A DNA stretch of 64,000 nt from an uncultured Oscillospiraceae bacterium (GCA_900543395.1 UQQT01000005.1:1-64000), one strand, 5' to 3'; counted from the first letter of the stretch, positions 40,504 to 49,461 are shown. Notes: a model not told the origin generated them from the sequence alone. Made by a program: numbers and translations.

Positions 40504-41235
40504 ATGTTTAAGGGAAGCGAATATTTCTATTATTTGATGTACGCCGTCGGATTTATCATGACGCTGTTCATTAATTTAAAAACGCATGACAGGTATTCTC
40601 TTACGAAGAAAAAAGCCGTCGTTTACACTGTGTGCATGTTCCTGTGCGGAATCGTCGGCGCGCTTTTGATGTCGGATATTTACAACGCCTGCTGCAAGAG
40701 CATCGGCGTGAATGAAAACAGTACGGTTTCGATTTTCGGGGCTGTTGTTTTTGCTCCGATCTTCATGACGGTTTTCTTTCTTATAGAAAAGAGCGATGCT
40801 TTAAGAAATCTTGACATGCTGACGCCCGGCATTTTTATAACGCTTACGTGCGCTAAATTCGGATGCTTTCTCGACGGGTGCTGTATGGGCGTGCCGTATG
40901 AAAACGGAATTTATAATCCGATTGTAAATACGCGCGTTTTTCCGGTTCAGATATGCGAAGTTCTGAGCATGATAATAATGCTTGTCCTGACTCAAACGTA
41001 TATAAAAAAGGGAAAGAATGTCCCTGCGGGGTTTGATTATCCGCTGACAACCGCCGTTTACTGCGTTATCAGATTTTTGTGGGAATTTATGCGTTATTAC
41101 GATGAATCAATGCGTCACGGATTTTTCGGCGTTACGTTCTGGCAGGGATGGTGCATTATAATGTTCGTTCTGTCGGTGGTTATGATGACGGTGCTTAAAA
41201 TCCGTTCGGGAAAAAACCGCGTAATTGAAAATTGA
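40504..41235 (+). CDS. divergent prolipoprotein diacylglyceryl transferase (Lgt)-like membrane protein
   Basis: 243 residues with seven hydrophobic segments. AKFGCFLDGCCMGVPYE near residue 118 occupies the place of the Lgt signature GRxGNFxNGExxG, with Cys in place of the usual Asn/Glu positions. YPLTTAVYCVIRFLWEFMRYYDE resembles the C-terminal Lgt segment. Such Cys-type homologues are common in Clostridia alongside a canonical Lgt, so a true Lgt role is uncertain. It follows the phosphatase-fold gene closely. Confidence 0.65.
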   Translation: MFKGSEYFYYLMYAVGFIMTLFINLKTHDRYSLTKKKAVVYTVCMFLCGIVGALLMSDIYNACCKSIGVNENSTVSIFGAVVFAPIFMTVFFLIEKSDALRNLDMLTPGIFITLTCAKFGCFLDGCCMGVPYENGIYNPIVNTRVFPVQICEVLSMIIMLVLTQTYIKKGKNVPAGFDYPLTTAVYCVIRFLWEFMRYYDESMRHGFFGVTFWQGWCIIMFVLSVVMMTVLKIRSGKNRVIEN

Positions 41236-41253
41236 CAAAATTCTTATTTTGCC

Positions 41254-41282
41254 TTGACTTTATTTTGTCTGTTTGTTATCAT
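41254..41282 (+). promoter_or_regulatory. promoter of the NhaC-type antiporter gene
   Basis: TTGACT (41254-41259) and TATCAT (41277-41282) with a 17-base spacer, 35 bases before the start codon. Confidence 0.65.
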
Positions 41283-41317
41283 TACATAGCATGTTAAAAA
41301 ATGAAAGGTATGGTTAC

Positions 41318-43225
41318 ATGAAAAACTTATCTGCACGTAAGAGCCGTAGATTTTTCTGCGTTCTTGTAATGTGCATCCTTACGTTCATTGTCGGTATTAT
41401 TACGTGTGCGGCGGCTCCCGCAGAGGATGCGACCGCTTCCGCACAGCCCGACGGTGCAGTTACGGATGAGGCTGTCGCCTTGTCAGCGGATTTGCCCGTC
41501 TCGACGTTTACCGTAGAGGGTAAAGAGTATTATATCGACGGTGAAAAGCCCGACGGACTCGGCGAGGACGTTCTCGGGGCTCTCGATTATGCCGAAAATT
41601 ACGCGGATAATCTCGGCTCCGACCCCGATTTCCACGAGCATATCGACACCGCAATAAAGACCGTACGTAATGACGTTAAGGCGTATGCTACGTTTTGGGC
41701 GCTTATTCCCCCGATTATCGCAATCGTCCTTGCTCTTATAACGAAAGAGGTTTATTCCTCGCTCGTTATCGGTATTATCGCCGGCGGTATCATTTACTCG
41801 GGCGGAAATTTCGAGACTACAATGTCTCACGTTCTTATCGACGGATTCGTTTCGAATATAGCCGATTCATATAATATGGGTATTCTGCTCTTCCTTATCA
41901 TTCTCGGCGCGATGGTTGCAATGATGAACAAGGCGGGCGGCTCGGCGGCGTTCGGCAGATGGACGTTTAAGCATATAAAGTCAAGAACCGGCGCACAGCT
42001 TATGACTATACTTCTCGGAGTTCTTATATTCATAGACGACTATTTCAACTGTCTTACCGTAGGTTCCGTTATGCGGCCCGTTACGGATAAGCACAATATA
42101 TCAAGAGCAAAGCTCTCTTACCTTATCGACGCTACGGCGGCTCCCGTCTGCATTATCGCTCCCATTTCGTCATGGGCGGCTGCAGTTGCGGGATTTGCAA
42201 ACGCCGCGGGCGCAGAGAGCGGAATCAAGCTTTTCATAGAGGCTATTCCGTATAACTTCTACGCGCTTCTCACTATCGTAATGATGGTATTCCTCGCGCT
42301 TACGGGTATTGACTACGGCCCGATGAAGATTCACGAGGACAATGCAAAGAACGGTGATTTGTTTACCTCGGGTATGCACGAAGCGGTTGACGATATGAAG
42401 GTTAACGAAAAGGGCAGAGTATGCGACCTTGTAGTTCCGATTCTCGTTCTTATTGTTACATGCGTTATCGGAATGATTTACTCGGGCGGATTTTTCACCG
42501 CAGGCGAGGACGGATATCATGATTTCGTAACGGCGTTTTCGAATTCCGACGCGTCCGTAGGTCTTGTTTACGGTTCGTCAATTGCTCTCATTTTCACAAT
42601 AATATTCTTCCTTATCAGAAGAGTTATCAATTTCAAAGAGATTATGGCTTCTGTTCCCGAGGGCTTCAAGGCTATGGTTCCCGCTATAATGATTCTCGCA
42701 TGCGCGTGGACTCTTAAAGCGATGACCGACAGCCTCGGTGCGAAGATATTCATTTCACGTCTCGTTGAAAGCTCGGCGGGCAGACTCGATTTCATTCTCC
42801 CGGCTATTATATTCGCGATTGCCGTAGGACTTTCGTTCGCAACCGGTACGTCGTGGGGTACGTTCGGCATACTTATCCCGATCGTATTGAGCGTATTCAA
42901 CGCAGGCGACCCGATGATGATTATCGCCATCAGCGCGTGCATGGCGGGCGCGGTATGCGGTGACCACTGCTCACCTATTTCCGATACCACAATAATGGCT
43001 TCCGCGGGCGCACAGTGCGACCATATCAACCACGTTTCGACCCAGCTTCCGTATGCTCTGACCGTCGCGGCGGTATCGTTCGTTTCGTACATTATCGCAG
43101 GACTCGTAAAGAGCGCATGGATTGCGCTTCCCGTTGCGATTGTACTTATGATTGCAACGCTGTTCGTTATCAGAGCCGTTGACTCTAAGAAGAACGGCAA
43201 ACCGCAGACGAAAAAGGCGAAGTAA
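41318..43225 (+). CDS. NhaC-type Na+/H+ antiporter family protein with N-terminal signal region
   Basis: 635 residues. A signal-like segment (residues about 10-35) is followed by roughly 95 acidic extracytoplasmic residues, then about 12 membrane segments. Family motifs include GILLFLIILGAMVAMMNKAG, LGVLIFIDDYFNCLTVGSVMRPVTDK and GDHCSPISDTTIMASAGAQCDHINHV, as in the NhaC/YuiF-type ion transporters that also include amino-acid:cation antiporters. The substrate cannot be fixed. The ATG at 41318 is chosen for its AAAGG site. It is monocistronic, with a promoter and a terminator. Confidence 0.85.
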   Translation: MKNLSARKSRRFFCVLVMCILTFIVGIITCAAAPAEDATASAQPDGAVTDEAVALSADLPVSTFTVEGKEYYIDGEKPDGLGEDVLGALDYAENYADNLGSDPDFHEHIDTAIKTVRNDVKAYATFWALIPPIIAIVLALITKEVYSSLVIGIIAGGIIYSGGNFETTMSHVLIDGFVSNIADSYNMGILLFLIILGAMVAMMNKAGGSAAFGRWTFKHIKSRTGAQLMTILLGVLIFIDDYFNCLTVGSVMRPVTDKHNISRAKLSYLIDATAAPVCIIAPISSWAAAVAGFANAAGAESGIKLFIEAIPYNFYALLTIVMMVFLALTGIDYGPMKIHEDNAKNGDLFTSGMHEAVDDMKVNEKGRVCDLVVPILVLIVTCVIGMIYSGGFFTAGEDGYHDFVTAFSNSDASVGLVYGSSIALIFTIIFFLIRRVINFKEIMASVPEGFKAMVPAIMILACAWTLKAMTDSLGAKIFISRLVESSAGRLDFILPAIIFAIAVGLSFATGTSWGTFGILIPIVLSVFNAGDPMMIIAISACMAGAVCGDHCSPISDTTIMASAGAQCDHINHVSTQLPYALTVAAVSFVSYIIAGLVKSAWIALPVAIVLMIATLFVIRAVDSKKNGKPQTKKAK

Positions 43226-43250
43226 TTAAAACAAGTAAAATACTATATGT

Positions 43251-43277
43251 CGTCCCGAAGCGTTATGTTTCGGGGCG
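43251..43277 (+). terminator. terminator of the NhaC-type gene
   Basis: CGTCCCGAA and TTCGGGGCG arms (one G-T pair) with a short loop, followed by TTCGGTTTAATTTT. Confidence 0.65.
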
Positions 43278-43315
43278 TTCGGTTTAATTTTGTATCTTCT
43301 TTTTGAAAAAAAGTG

Positions 43316-43344
43316 TTGCATTTATAAAAGAAATATTATATAAT
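43316..43344 (+). promoter_or_regulatory. recA promoter
   Basis: TTGCAT (43316-43321) and consensus TATAAT (43339-43344) with a 17-base spacer, about 50 bases upstream of the recA start. Confidence 0.8.
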
Positions 43345-43351
43345 ATTCATC

Positions 43352-43363
43352 GAACATTTGTGC
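43352..43363. promoter_or_regulatory. LexA/DinR-like box
   Basis: GAACATTTGTGC matches the Gram-positive SOS box GAACNNNNGTTC at seven of eight positions and lies just downstream of the recA -10, where LexA would block transcription. No lexA gene is in the window. Confidence 0.6.
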
Positions 43364-43396
43364 TGAAAATTTTTGGTTCCGAAAGGATGTTTTTAT

Positions 43397-44506
43397 ATGG
43401 CCGATAAGGAAAAGGCTTTGGAAACGGCTTTACAGCAGATTGAGAAAAAATACGGCAAGGGTGCGATTATGCGTCTCGGCTCGACGGCGAGCCTTAATAT
43501 AGAATCGATTTCGACGGGTTCTATTTCTCTTGACAATGCTACGGGTATAGGCGGTCTGCCGAAGGGCAGAATAGTTGAGATTTACGGCCCCGAATCCTCT
43601 GGTAAAACCACGCTTGCGCTCCATGTTGTCGCACAGGCTCAGAAGGCAGGCGGAGAAGCCGCGTTTGTTGACGCGGAGCATGCTCTTGACCCCGTTTATG
43701 CTTCTCATCTCGGAGTTGACGTTGACTCTCTGCTCGTTTCGCAGCCTGACAACGGCGAACAGGCTCTCGAAATTACCGAGGCTCTCGCTCGTTCCGGTGC
43801 GCTTGACGTCGTTGTTGTCGACTCGGTCGCCGCGCTTGTTCCCAAAGCCGAAATTGAGGGCGATATGGGAGACAGCCACGTGGGTCTGCATGCAAGGCTT
43901 ATGTCGCAGGCGTTGAGAAAGCTTACCGGCGCGATTGCAAAATCAAATACAATCGTTATATTCATAAACCAGCTTCGTGAAAAGGTCGGCGTTATGTACG
44001 GAAGCCCGGAGGTTACGACCGGCGGACGTGCGCTTAAATTCTACTCTACAATGCGTATGGATGTAAGAAGAGTCGAACAGATTAAAGGACCCGGAAACGA
44101 ATTTATCGGTTCGAGAACAAGAGTAAAGATAGTTAAAAATAAGGTTGCCCCTCCGTTCAAAGATGCTGAATTCGACATAATGTACGGCTCGGGTATATCA
44201 AAAGTCGGCGAGACTGTGGATATCGGCGTTAACCTCGACGTTCTCAAAAAGAGCGGAGCCTGGTTCTACTACGGCGATATGAGACTCGGACAGGGCAGAG
44301 AGAACGTAAAAACGTACCTGCAGCAGAACCCGGAGCTTATGGCGGAAATTGAAGAAAAAATCCGCGTTAAGATGAAAGAAAACGCGAATTCGAAAACCGG
44401 TTCGGATGATAAAAAAGGGACTCCCGTTTCGGCTAAGCCGGTTATGAAGGCTCCCGCAACGCAGGCTCAGGCTAAAGCCAGACTCGATATTACGGTTGAC
44501 GACTGA
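43397..44506 (+). CDS. recA: recombinase A
   Basis: 369 residues. Key elements are Walker A GPESSGKTTLALHV near residue 65, the MAW-type region FVDAEHALDP, Walker B DVVVVDSVAALVPKAEIEG and loop L2 NQLREKVGVMYGSPEVTTGGRALKFY. RecA forms filaments on single-stranded DNA for recombination and triggers LexA self-cleavage. The ATG at 43397 is fixed by GAAAGGA. The promoter has a LexA-like box, and recX overlaps the stop by one base. Confidence 0.98.
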   Translation: MADKEKALETALQQIEKKYGKGAIMRLGSTASLNIESISTGSISLDNATGIGGLPKGRIVEIYGPESSGKTTLALHVVAQAQKAGGEAAFVDAEHALDPVYASHLGVDVDSLLVSQPDNGEQALEITEALARSGALDVVVVDSVAALVPKAEIEGDMGDSHVGLHARLMSQALRKLTGAIAKSNTIVIFINQLREKVGVMYGSPEVTTGGRALKFYSTMRMDVRRVEQIKGPGNEFIGSRTRVKIVKNKVAPPFKDAEFDIMYGSGISKVGETVDIGVNLDVLKKSGAWFYYGDMRLGQGRENVKTYLQQNPELMAEIEEKIRVKMKENANSKTGSDDKKGTPVSAKPVMKAPATQAQAKARLDITVDD

Positions 44507-45123
44507 TGAAATTAAGGTCTGTTTCAGCAAAAGGCGGTAAACTTAACATATACGCCGACGATATATTTATAATGAACGTAAGTTCCTCCGTCTGGTATTC
44601 AAGCGGATACTCGGACGGCGACGAGATTGACGACGACGGTATCGAAGAATTCAAAAGAATGGTCGGCGGACGCCTCGCGTATGCGGGTGCAGTCAGAATA
44701 CTTACGTTAAGGGCTCATTCCGAAAAGGAATTGAGAGATAAGCTTTCAAAAAAATATCCGCCCGAAAGCTGTGACTTCGCCGTTGAAAGATGCCGGGAAC
44801 TGGGGTTTGTCGACGACGAGGATTTTGCGGAAAGATATGCCTCGGAGCTTTATGAAAAGAAACATTACGGCGTTGACAGAATTCGAAAAGAACTCATGAT
44901 AAAAGGCGTGAACAGGGAGCTTATCGACGAAGCGGTAGGCGGACTTGACATTGACGAAATTTCGTGTATCATTGATATAATTGAAAAAAAATATAAGAAT
45001 TGTCTTTCGGATGAAAAGGGATTAAGACGCGTTTATGCAGGCTGTCAAAGGCTCGGATATTCATATTCTCAAATACGAAAGGCAATAGAGCAGATGATCG
45101 GAGAGAATTCAGATGAGTATTAA
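44506..45123 (+). CDS. recX: regulatory protein RecX
   Basis: 205 residues, the usual helical three-repeat RecX. Landmarks are RILTLRAHSEKELRDKLSKKY, CRELGFVDDEDFAERYASELYEKKHYGVDRIRKELMIKGV and GCQRLGYSYSQIRKAI. RecX modulates RecA filament extension. The start overlaps the recA stop by one base and its end overlaps the rimO start by 11 bases, so all three are translationally coupled. Confidence 0.92.
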   Translation: MKLRSVSAKGGKLNIYADDIFIMNVSSSVWYSSGYSDGDEIDDDGIEEFKRMVGGRLAYAGAVRILTLRAHSEKELRDKLSKKYPPESCDFAVERCRELGFVDDEDFAERYASELYEKKHYGVDRIRKELMIKGVNRELIDEAVGGLDIDEISCIIDIIEKKYKNCLSDEKGLRRVYAGCQRLGYSYSQIRKAIEQMIGENSDEY

Positions 45124-46441
45124 GGTCGGACTTATATCGCTCGGATGTCCGAAAAACCAGGTTGATTCGGAAATGATGCTTGCAAAGCTTAATGCGGCGG
45201 GATACGAAATCGTTGACGACGCATATTCGGCGGACATTGTCGTAATCAACACGTGCGGTTTTATCGAGGACGCAAAAAAAGAGGCGATAGAGAACATTCT
45301 CGAAATGGCGGATCTTAAAAAAGACGGCGTTATCAAAAAAATTCTCGTTTGCGGATGCTTGGCGCAGAGATATAAGGACGAGGTTATAAAGGAAATGCCC
45401 GAAATCGACGGAATTATGGGCATAGGCAACAACGGCGACATAGTCGAAATGTGTGACCGTGTTATGAAAGACGAGGCGGTTGAGGAGTTTGCCGACAAGG
45501 AGTCAATGCCGATAGAGGGTGAGAGAATTCTTTCGACTCCCGCGCACTGGGCGTATCTCAAAATCGCGGACGGATGCTCAAACTGCTGTACATACTGCGC
45601 TATTCCGATGATAAGGGGCAGATTCAGAAGCCGTACGGAGGATAGCATTGTTAAAGAAGCAGAGAAATTAGCTTCGGACGGCGTTAAGGAGCTTATCCTT
45701 ATAGCGCAGGACGTTACGAGGTACGGCGAGGATTTATATAAAGAATTAAGACTCCCGTATCTTCTTAAAAAGCTGTGCAAAATCGACGGAATCGAGTGGA
45801 TAAGACTTCTGTACTGTTATCCCGACAGGATAACGGACGAGTTTCTTGACGTTATGGCAAGCGAGGACAAGATTCTTAATTATATAGATTTACCATTACA
45901 GCATGCGGACGGAAGAATTCTAAAAAGAATGAACAGAACGGGAGACAAGGAGTCGCTTCTTGCTCTTATCGAAAAAATCAGAGACAGGCTTCCGAATGCT
46001 ATAATTCGTACGACGTTTATAACGGGATTCCCCGGAGAGGGTGAGGACGAGTTCAATACTCTTTCCGAATTCGTGGATGAGGCGCAGTTTGACAGACTCG
46101 GATGCTTTGCGTATTCGCCCGAGGAGAACACTCCCGCAGCTGAATTCGATGATCAAGTCGACGACGACGTTAAGCAGAGGCGCGGAGAAATTATAATGGA
46201 ACAGCAGTACGATATTTTTTCGTACAAGCAGAAACAGCTTATCGGCACCGTTCAGAGATGTGTTGTCGACGGCTATGACGCGTACACCGACAGCTATTTC
46301 GGCAGAACGTGGATGGACGCGCCCGAAATTGATTCCGCAGTTTTCTTTACGAGCCGAAGAGAGCTTGACGAGGGCGATATGGTTGACGTAAGAATATTTG
46401 ATACTAAGGATTACGACCTCATGGGCGAGGTCGCAGAGTAA
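45113..46441 (+). CDS. rimO: ribosomal protein S12 methylthiotransferase RimO
   Basis: 442 residues. The N-terminal UPF0004 domain has GLISLGCPKNQVDSEMML, VVINTCGFI and LVCGCLAQRYK, giving the three cysteines of the auxiliary cluster. The radical-SAM domain has GCSNCCTYCAIPMIRG, and a C-terminal TRAM domain ends the protein. SLGCPKNxVD is the RimO-type variant rather than MiaB. It methylthiolates Asp in S12. It sits in the recA-recX-rimO-pgsA unit. Confidence 0.94.
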   Translation: MSIKVGLISLGCPKNQVDSEMMLAKLNAAGYEIVDDAYSADIVVINTCGFIEDAKKEAIENILEMADLKKDGVIKKILVCGCLAQRYKDEVIKEMPEIDGIMGIGNNGDIVEMCDRVMKDEAVEEFADKESMPIEGERILSTPAHWAYLKIADGCSNCCTYCAIPMIRGRFRSRTEDSIVKEAEKLASDGVKELILIAQDVTRYGEDLYKELRLPYLLKKLCKIDGIEWIRLLYCYPDRITDEFLDVMASEDKILNYIDLPLQHADGRILKRMNRTGDKESLLALIEKIRDRLPNAIIRTTFITGFPGEGEDEFNTLSEFVDEAQFDRLGCFAYSPEENTPAAEFDDQVDDDVKQRRGEIIMEQQYDIFSYKQKQLIGTVQRCVVDGYDAYTDSYFGRTWMDAPEIDSAVFFTSRRELDEGDMVDVRIFDTKDYDLMGEVAE

Positions 46442-46482
46442 GAAGCGGTCTAACGCATCAGACTGCCGTATAAGGAGAGCGA

Positions 46483-47049
46483 ATGAATACACCGAATAAA
46501 CTCACTGTAATGAGAATGCTGATTACTCCGGTATTTTTGGCGTTATATCTAATAAAAGACATTCCGCACAGTGCGCTGTGGGCGCTGATTGTTTTCCTGA
46601 TTGCGTCGGTAACGGACGCGGTTGACGGTCGGCTTGCGAGAAAGTATAATCAAGTCACTGTTTTCGGTAAATTAGCCGACCCGGTCGCGGATAAAATGCT
46701 GACTACGGCCGCGCTTCTCGCGTTTATGAACGACGGACTGTGCAGTATATGGACAGTATTTATAATTCTGACGAGAGAATTCGCCGTTACGTCGGCGCGT
46801 CTTATAGCTTCGTCACAGGGGGTTGTCATTCCCGCTAATATATGGGGTAAGATAAAAACCGTTTCGCAGATGGTATTTACTGTTGTAATAATGGCTTTTC
46901 TTGTGTTCAAGGATTTCGGTTTTATGCCCGAGAGAGTAAATATTGCTCTGATTTCAAATATCCTGCTCGGCATAACGGCGGTTCTCGCGGTAATCTCGGG
47001 TATTATATACCTGATAAAAGCGAAGGACAAAATAGATATTACAATGTAA
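46483..47049 (+). CDS. pgsA: CDP-diacylglycerol-glycerol-3-phosphate 3-phosphatidyltransferase
   Basis: 188 residues with four to five membrane segments. The CDP-alcohol phosphotransferase motif DAVDGRLARKYNQVTVFGKLADPVADK is complete, with all catalytic Asp residues. It makes phosphatidylglycerol phosphate in the cytoplasmic membrane. AAGGAGAG precedes the ATG. It is 41 bases after rimO, and a perfect hairpin that could end its transcript lies eight bases downstream. Confidence 0.93.
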   Translation: MNTPNKLTVMRMLITPVFLALYLIKDIPHSALWALIVFLIASVTDAVDGRLARKYNQVTVFGKLADPVADKMLTTAALLAFMNDGLCSIWTVFIILTREFAVTSARLIASSQGVVIPANIWGKIKTVSQMVFTVVIMAFLVFKDFGFMPERVNIALISNILLGITAVLAVISGIIYLIKAKDKIDITM

Positions 47050-47057
47050 CAAAGAAT

Positions 47058-47099
47058 AATTCACACCGTATACTGTCATGAGGTGATACGGTGTGAATT
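47058..47099 (+). promoter_or_regulatory. perfect 14-bp hairpin containing the ZIP gene start codon
   Basis: AATTCACACCGTAT (47058-47071) pairs perfectly with ATACGGTGTGAATT (47086-47099) around a 14-base loop. The loop holds the AGGTG ribosome binding site. The GTG start codon of the ZIP gene (47093) lies in the 3' arm. TTATTTTATCC follows, so the element may also act as the pgsA terminator. Confidence 0.7.
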
Positions 47100-47866
47100 T
47101 TATTTTATCCGCGTTTCTTGCGGGTCTAATGACATGGCTGATAACCGCGCTCGGAGCGGGGGTTGTTATATTTTATAAAAAATATGCCGGCTCTGCGGTC
47201 GGAAAAACGCTCGGATTTTCGGCGGGTGTGATGCTCGCTTCTTCGTTTTGGTCACTGTTGGAACCGAGCGTTAACGATTATTCTTATGCTTTAACTCTTC
47301 CGGTTTGGGTCGGAGTTTCGCTGTCGTTTGCGCTCGGAGCGTTTATGATACTTGCCGTTGACCGCGCGGGAAGGATTATTTCGTCGCATGCGAATGTCGG
47401 AGAAAACCGCGGACTTTTTTTGATGATACTCGGTATAACGGCTCACAATATCCCGGAGGGGCTTGCGGTGGGAGTCGCGTTCGGAGCCATTGCCGACGGA
47501 TATTCGCGTGAGGCTTTGATAGGGGCGGTGTCGGTCGCGGTCGGAATCGGAATTCAAAATTTTCCGGAGGGGGCGGCGGTTTCGCTTCCGATGAGGCAGA
47601 AGGGCTTTTCGAGGACTAAATCGTTTTTTGCCGCCCAGGCAACAGCTCTTGTCGAGCCGATTTTTGCCGTTGCAGGCGCAGTATGCGCATCGAGGGCGGT
47701 CAGTCTGCTCCCGTTATCGCTGTCGTTTGCCGCGGGAAATATGATAACAGTCTGTGCTCACGAGGTTATACCGGAATGTAAAACAGAGGGCGGCGGATAT
47801 TCGCAAACGGTGTGGATCATTATAGGATTTGTAATAATGACGGTGCTTGATCTTGCGTTCGGATAA
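47093..47866 (+). CDS. ZIP family divalent metal transporter
   Basis: 257 residues with eight membrane segments. The paired metal-binding motifs of ZIP proteins are present: HNIPEGLAVGVAFGA in TM4 and IQNFPEGAAVSLPMRQKG in TM5. It would import Zn2+ or another divalent metal. The start is GTG with GAGGTGA six bases upstream, both inside the hairpin at 47058-47099. Regulation through that structure, or through a metalloregulator binding the palindrome, is plausible. Confidence 0.9.
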   Translation: MNFILSAFLAGLMTWLITALGAGVVIFYKKYAGSAVGKTLGFSAGVMLASSFWSLLEPSVNDYSYALTLPVWVGVSLSFALGAFMILAVDRAGRIISSHANVGENRGLFLMILGITAHNIPEGLAVGVAFGAIADGYSREALIGAVSVAVGIGIQNFPEGAAVSLPMRQKGFSRTKSFFAAQATALVEPIFAVAGAVCASRAVSLLPLSLSFAAGNMITVCAHEVIPECKTEGGGYSQTVWIIIGFVIMTVLDLAFG

Positions 47867-47907
47867 GAATTCAAATGTAAATTTATTGTTTATTTTCACC
47901 CGAAAGA

Positions 47908-47936
47908 TTGAAATAAAGGCACGTATACTGTATAAT
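47908..47936 (+). promoter_or_regulatory. promoter of the GH5 gene
   Basis: TTGAAA (47908-47913) and consensus TATAAT (47931-47936) with a 17-base spacer, 33 bases before the start codon. Confidence 0.75.
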
Positions 47937-47969
47937 CAAAATTAATAACATTAAAAAACGGGTGAGAAT

Positions 47970-49445
47970 ATGAATACTATCAGCGTTAACAAAATGTCGC
48001 TTGTCGACGAACTGGGCAGAGAGCGCATATTCAACGGTATCAATATGGTACATAAGGGCGGAAAGGACGGCGCGGTTCACAAGGATTATAAACCGGACTG
48101 GACGGAGGAAACGTTTGCGTCGTTTAAAAAACTCGGCATAAATATCGTTCGGCTCGGACTTATTTGGGACGCAATCGAGCCTGAGTGCGGAAAATACGAC
48201 GATGATTATCTCGATATGATGATTTCGTATGCCGAAATGTGTGAAAAATACGGCATTTACTACTATCTCGACATGCACCAGGATCTTTATTCGGCTTACT
48301 ATGCCGACGGTGCTCCCGGCTGGGCGACAATTACGGATTCATATAAGTACAAGGAGCCTAAATTTATTTGGGCGGAGGGTTATTTCTTTTCAAAGGCCGT
48401 TCACAGAGCGTGCGATAACTTTTGGAACAATACTTCGGTAAACGGCAGGGGACTTCAGGATCACTACTGCGATATGTGGAAGCACGTCGTTGAAAAATTC
48501 AAGGACAGACCCGGACTTATCGGATTCGACGTAATGAACGAGCCTTATCCCGGAACCGACGGAGGAAAGGCATTCCGCCAAATCGTAAAGGGCGGAATCG
48601 GCACGATATTCTTTTCCGGTAAGGTTAAGCGTATAAAGGCTCTTAAAAATATTATAAAGGGCGACGATAAATTTACCTCCGCGCTTGCCGTTCTTGACGA
48701 CAGAAGCGTTATGAAGAGCGTTACAAAGCCCGCGGAGAGCACGATAAGACAGTTTGACGTTAAAAAATATTATCCGTTCTTCCAAAAATGCGCGGCAGCT
48801 ATTCGCGAGGTTACGGATAAGGGTATAATTATTATGGAAAACTGCTATTATTCAAATCTCGGAATTCCGTGTACTACGCCGAGGCTTGTATACAAAAACG
48901 GCGGACGCGAGGAGAATTTAATGTTTGCTCCCCACGCATACGACCTGACAGTTGATACTCCGATGACAAATACCGCAAGCAATGCGAGAGTCGACGGCAT
49001 TTTTGATCAGCACAGGCATACACAGTTAAGACTCGGTGTACCCGTTATCGTAGGAGAGTGGGGCGGAATGGTCGACGGAAGCGAGGAATATCCGCATCTT
49101 GAGCATCTGCTCGAAAAGTTCGACGCGAATAAATGGAGTCAGACCTACTGGGCGTATTACTCGGGGCTTATGGACACGAAAATCATGAAGATAATCGCGC
49201 GTCCGTATCCGCAGGCTGTCAGCGGGGAAATAAAATCATACGGATTTGACAGGAAAAATAAGATTTTTACGCTTAAATACACGCATTCCGGTTTAAATAA
49301 GGGTATGACCGAAATATTCCTGCCCGAAGAACCCGCGAAAATAGAAGCCGACGGCAAGTACGAGGTTAAGACCGATGACAGAGGCGTTATAACGCTTTAT
49401 GTTGAACCTGTCGACGGGGAGAATACTGTAAAAGTATTTTATTAA
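47970..49445 (+). CDS. GH5 family glycosidase, endoglycoceramidase-like
   Basis: 491 residues. The N-terminus LVDELGRERIFNGINMVHKG resembles endoglycoceramidases. YYYLDMHQDLYS is the conserved strand-3 region, GFDVMNEPYPGT carries the Asn-Glu acid/base and VPVIVGEWGGM carries the nucleophile Glu. A C-terminal beta-sandwich follows. Endoglycoceramidases release the glycan from glycosphingolipids; other GH5 beta-glycosidases are alternatives. There is no signal peptide, so it acts inside the cell. GGGTGAG precedes the ATG, and it has its own promoter and terminator. Confidence 0.82.
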   Translation: MNTISVNKMSLVDELGRERIFNGINMVHKGGKDGAVHKDYKPDWTEETFASFKKLGINIVRLGLIWDAIEPECGKYDDDYLDMMISYAEMCEKYGIYYYLDMHQDLYSAYYADGAPGWATITDSYKYKEPKFIWAEGYFFSKAVHRACDNFWNNTSVNGRGLQDHYCDMWKHVVEKFKDRPGLIGFDVMNEPYPGTDGGKAFRQIVKGGIGTIFFSGKVKRIKALKNIIKGDDKFTSALAVLDDRSVMKSVTKPAESTIRQFDVKKYYPFFQKCAAAIREVTDKGIIIMENCYYSNLGIPCTTPRLVYKNGGREENLMFAPHAYDLTVDTPMTNTASNARVDGIFDQHRHTQLRLGVPVIVGEWGGMVDGSEEYPHLEHLLEKFDANKWSQTYWAYYSGLMDTKIMKIIARPYPQAVSGEIKSYGFDRKNKIFTLKYTHSGLNKGMTEIFLPEEPAKIEADGKYEVKTDDRGVITLYVEPVDGENTVKVFY

Positions 49446-49461
49446 TGTAAAATAATAAATG

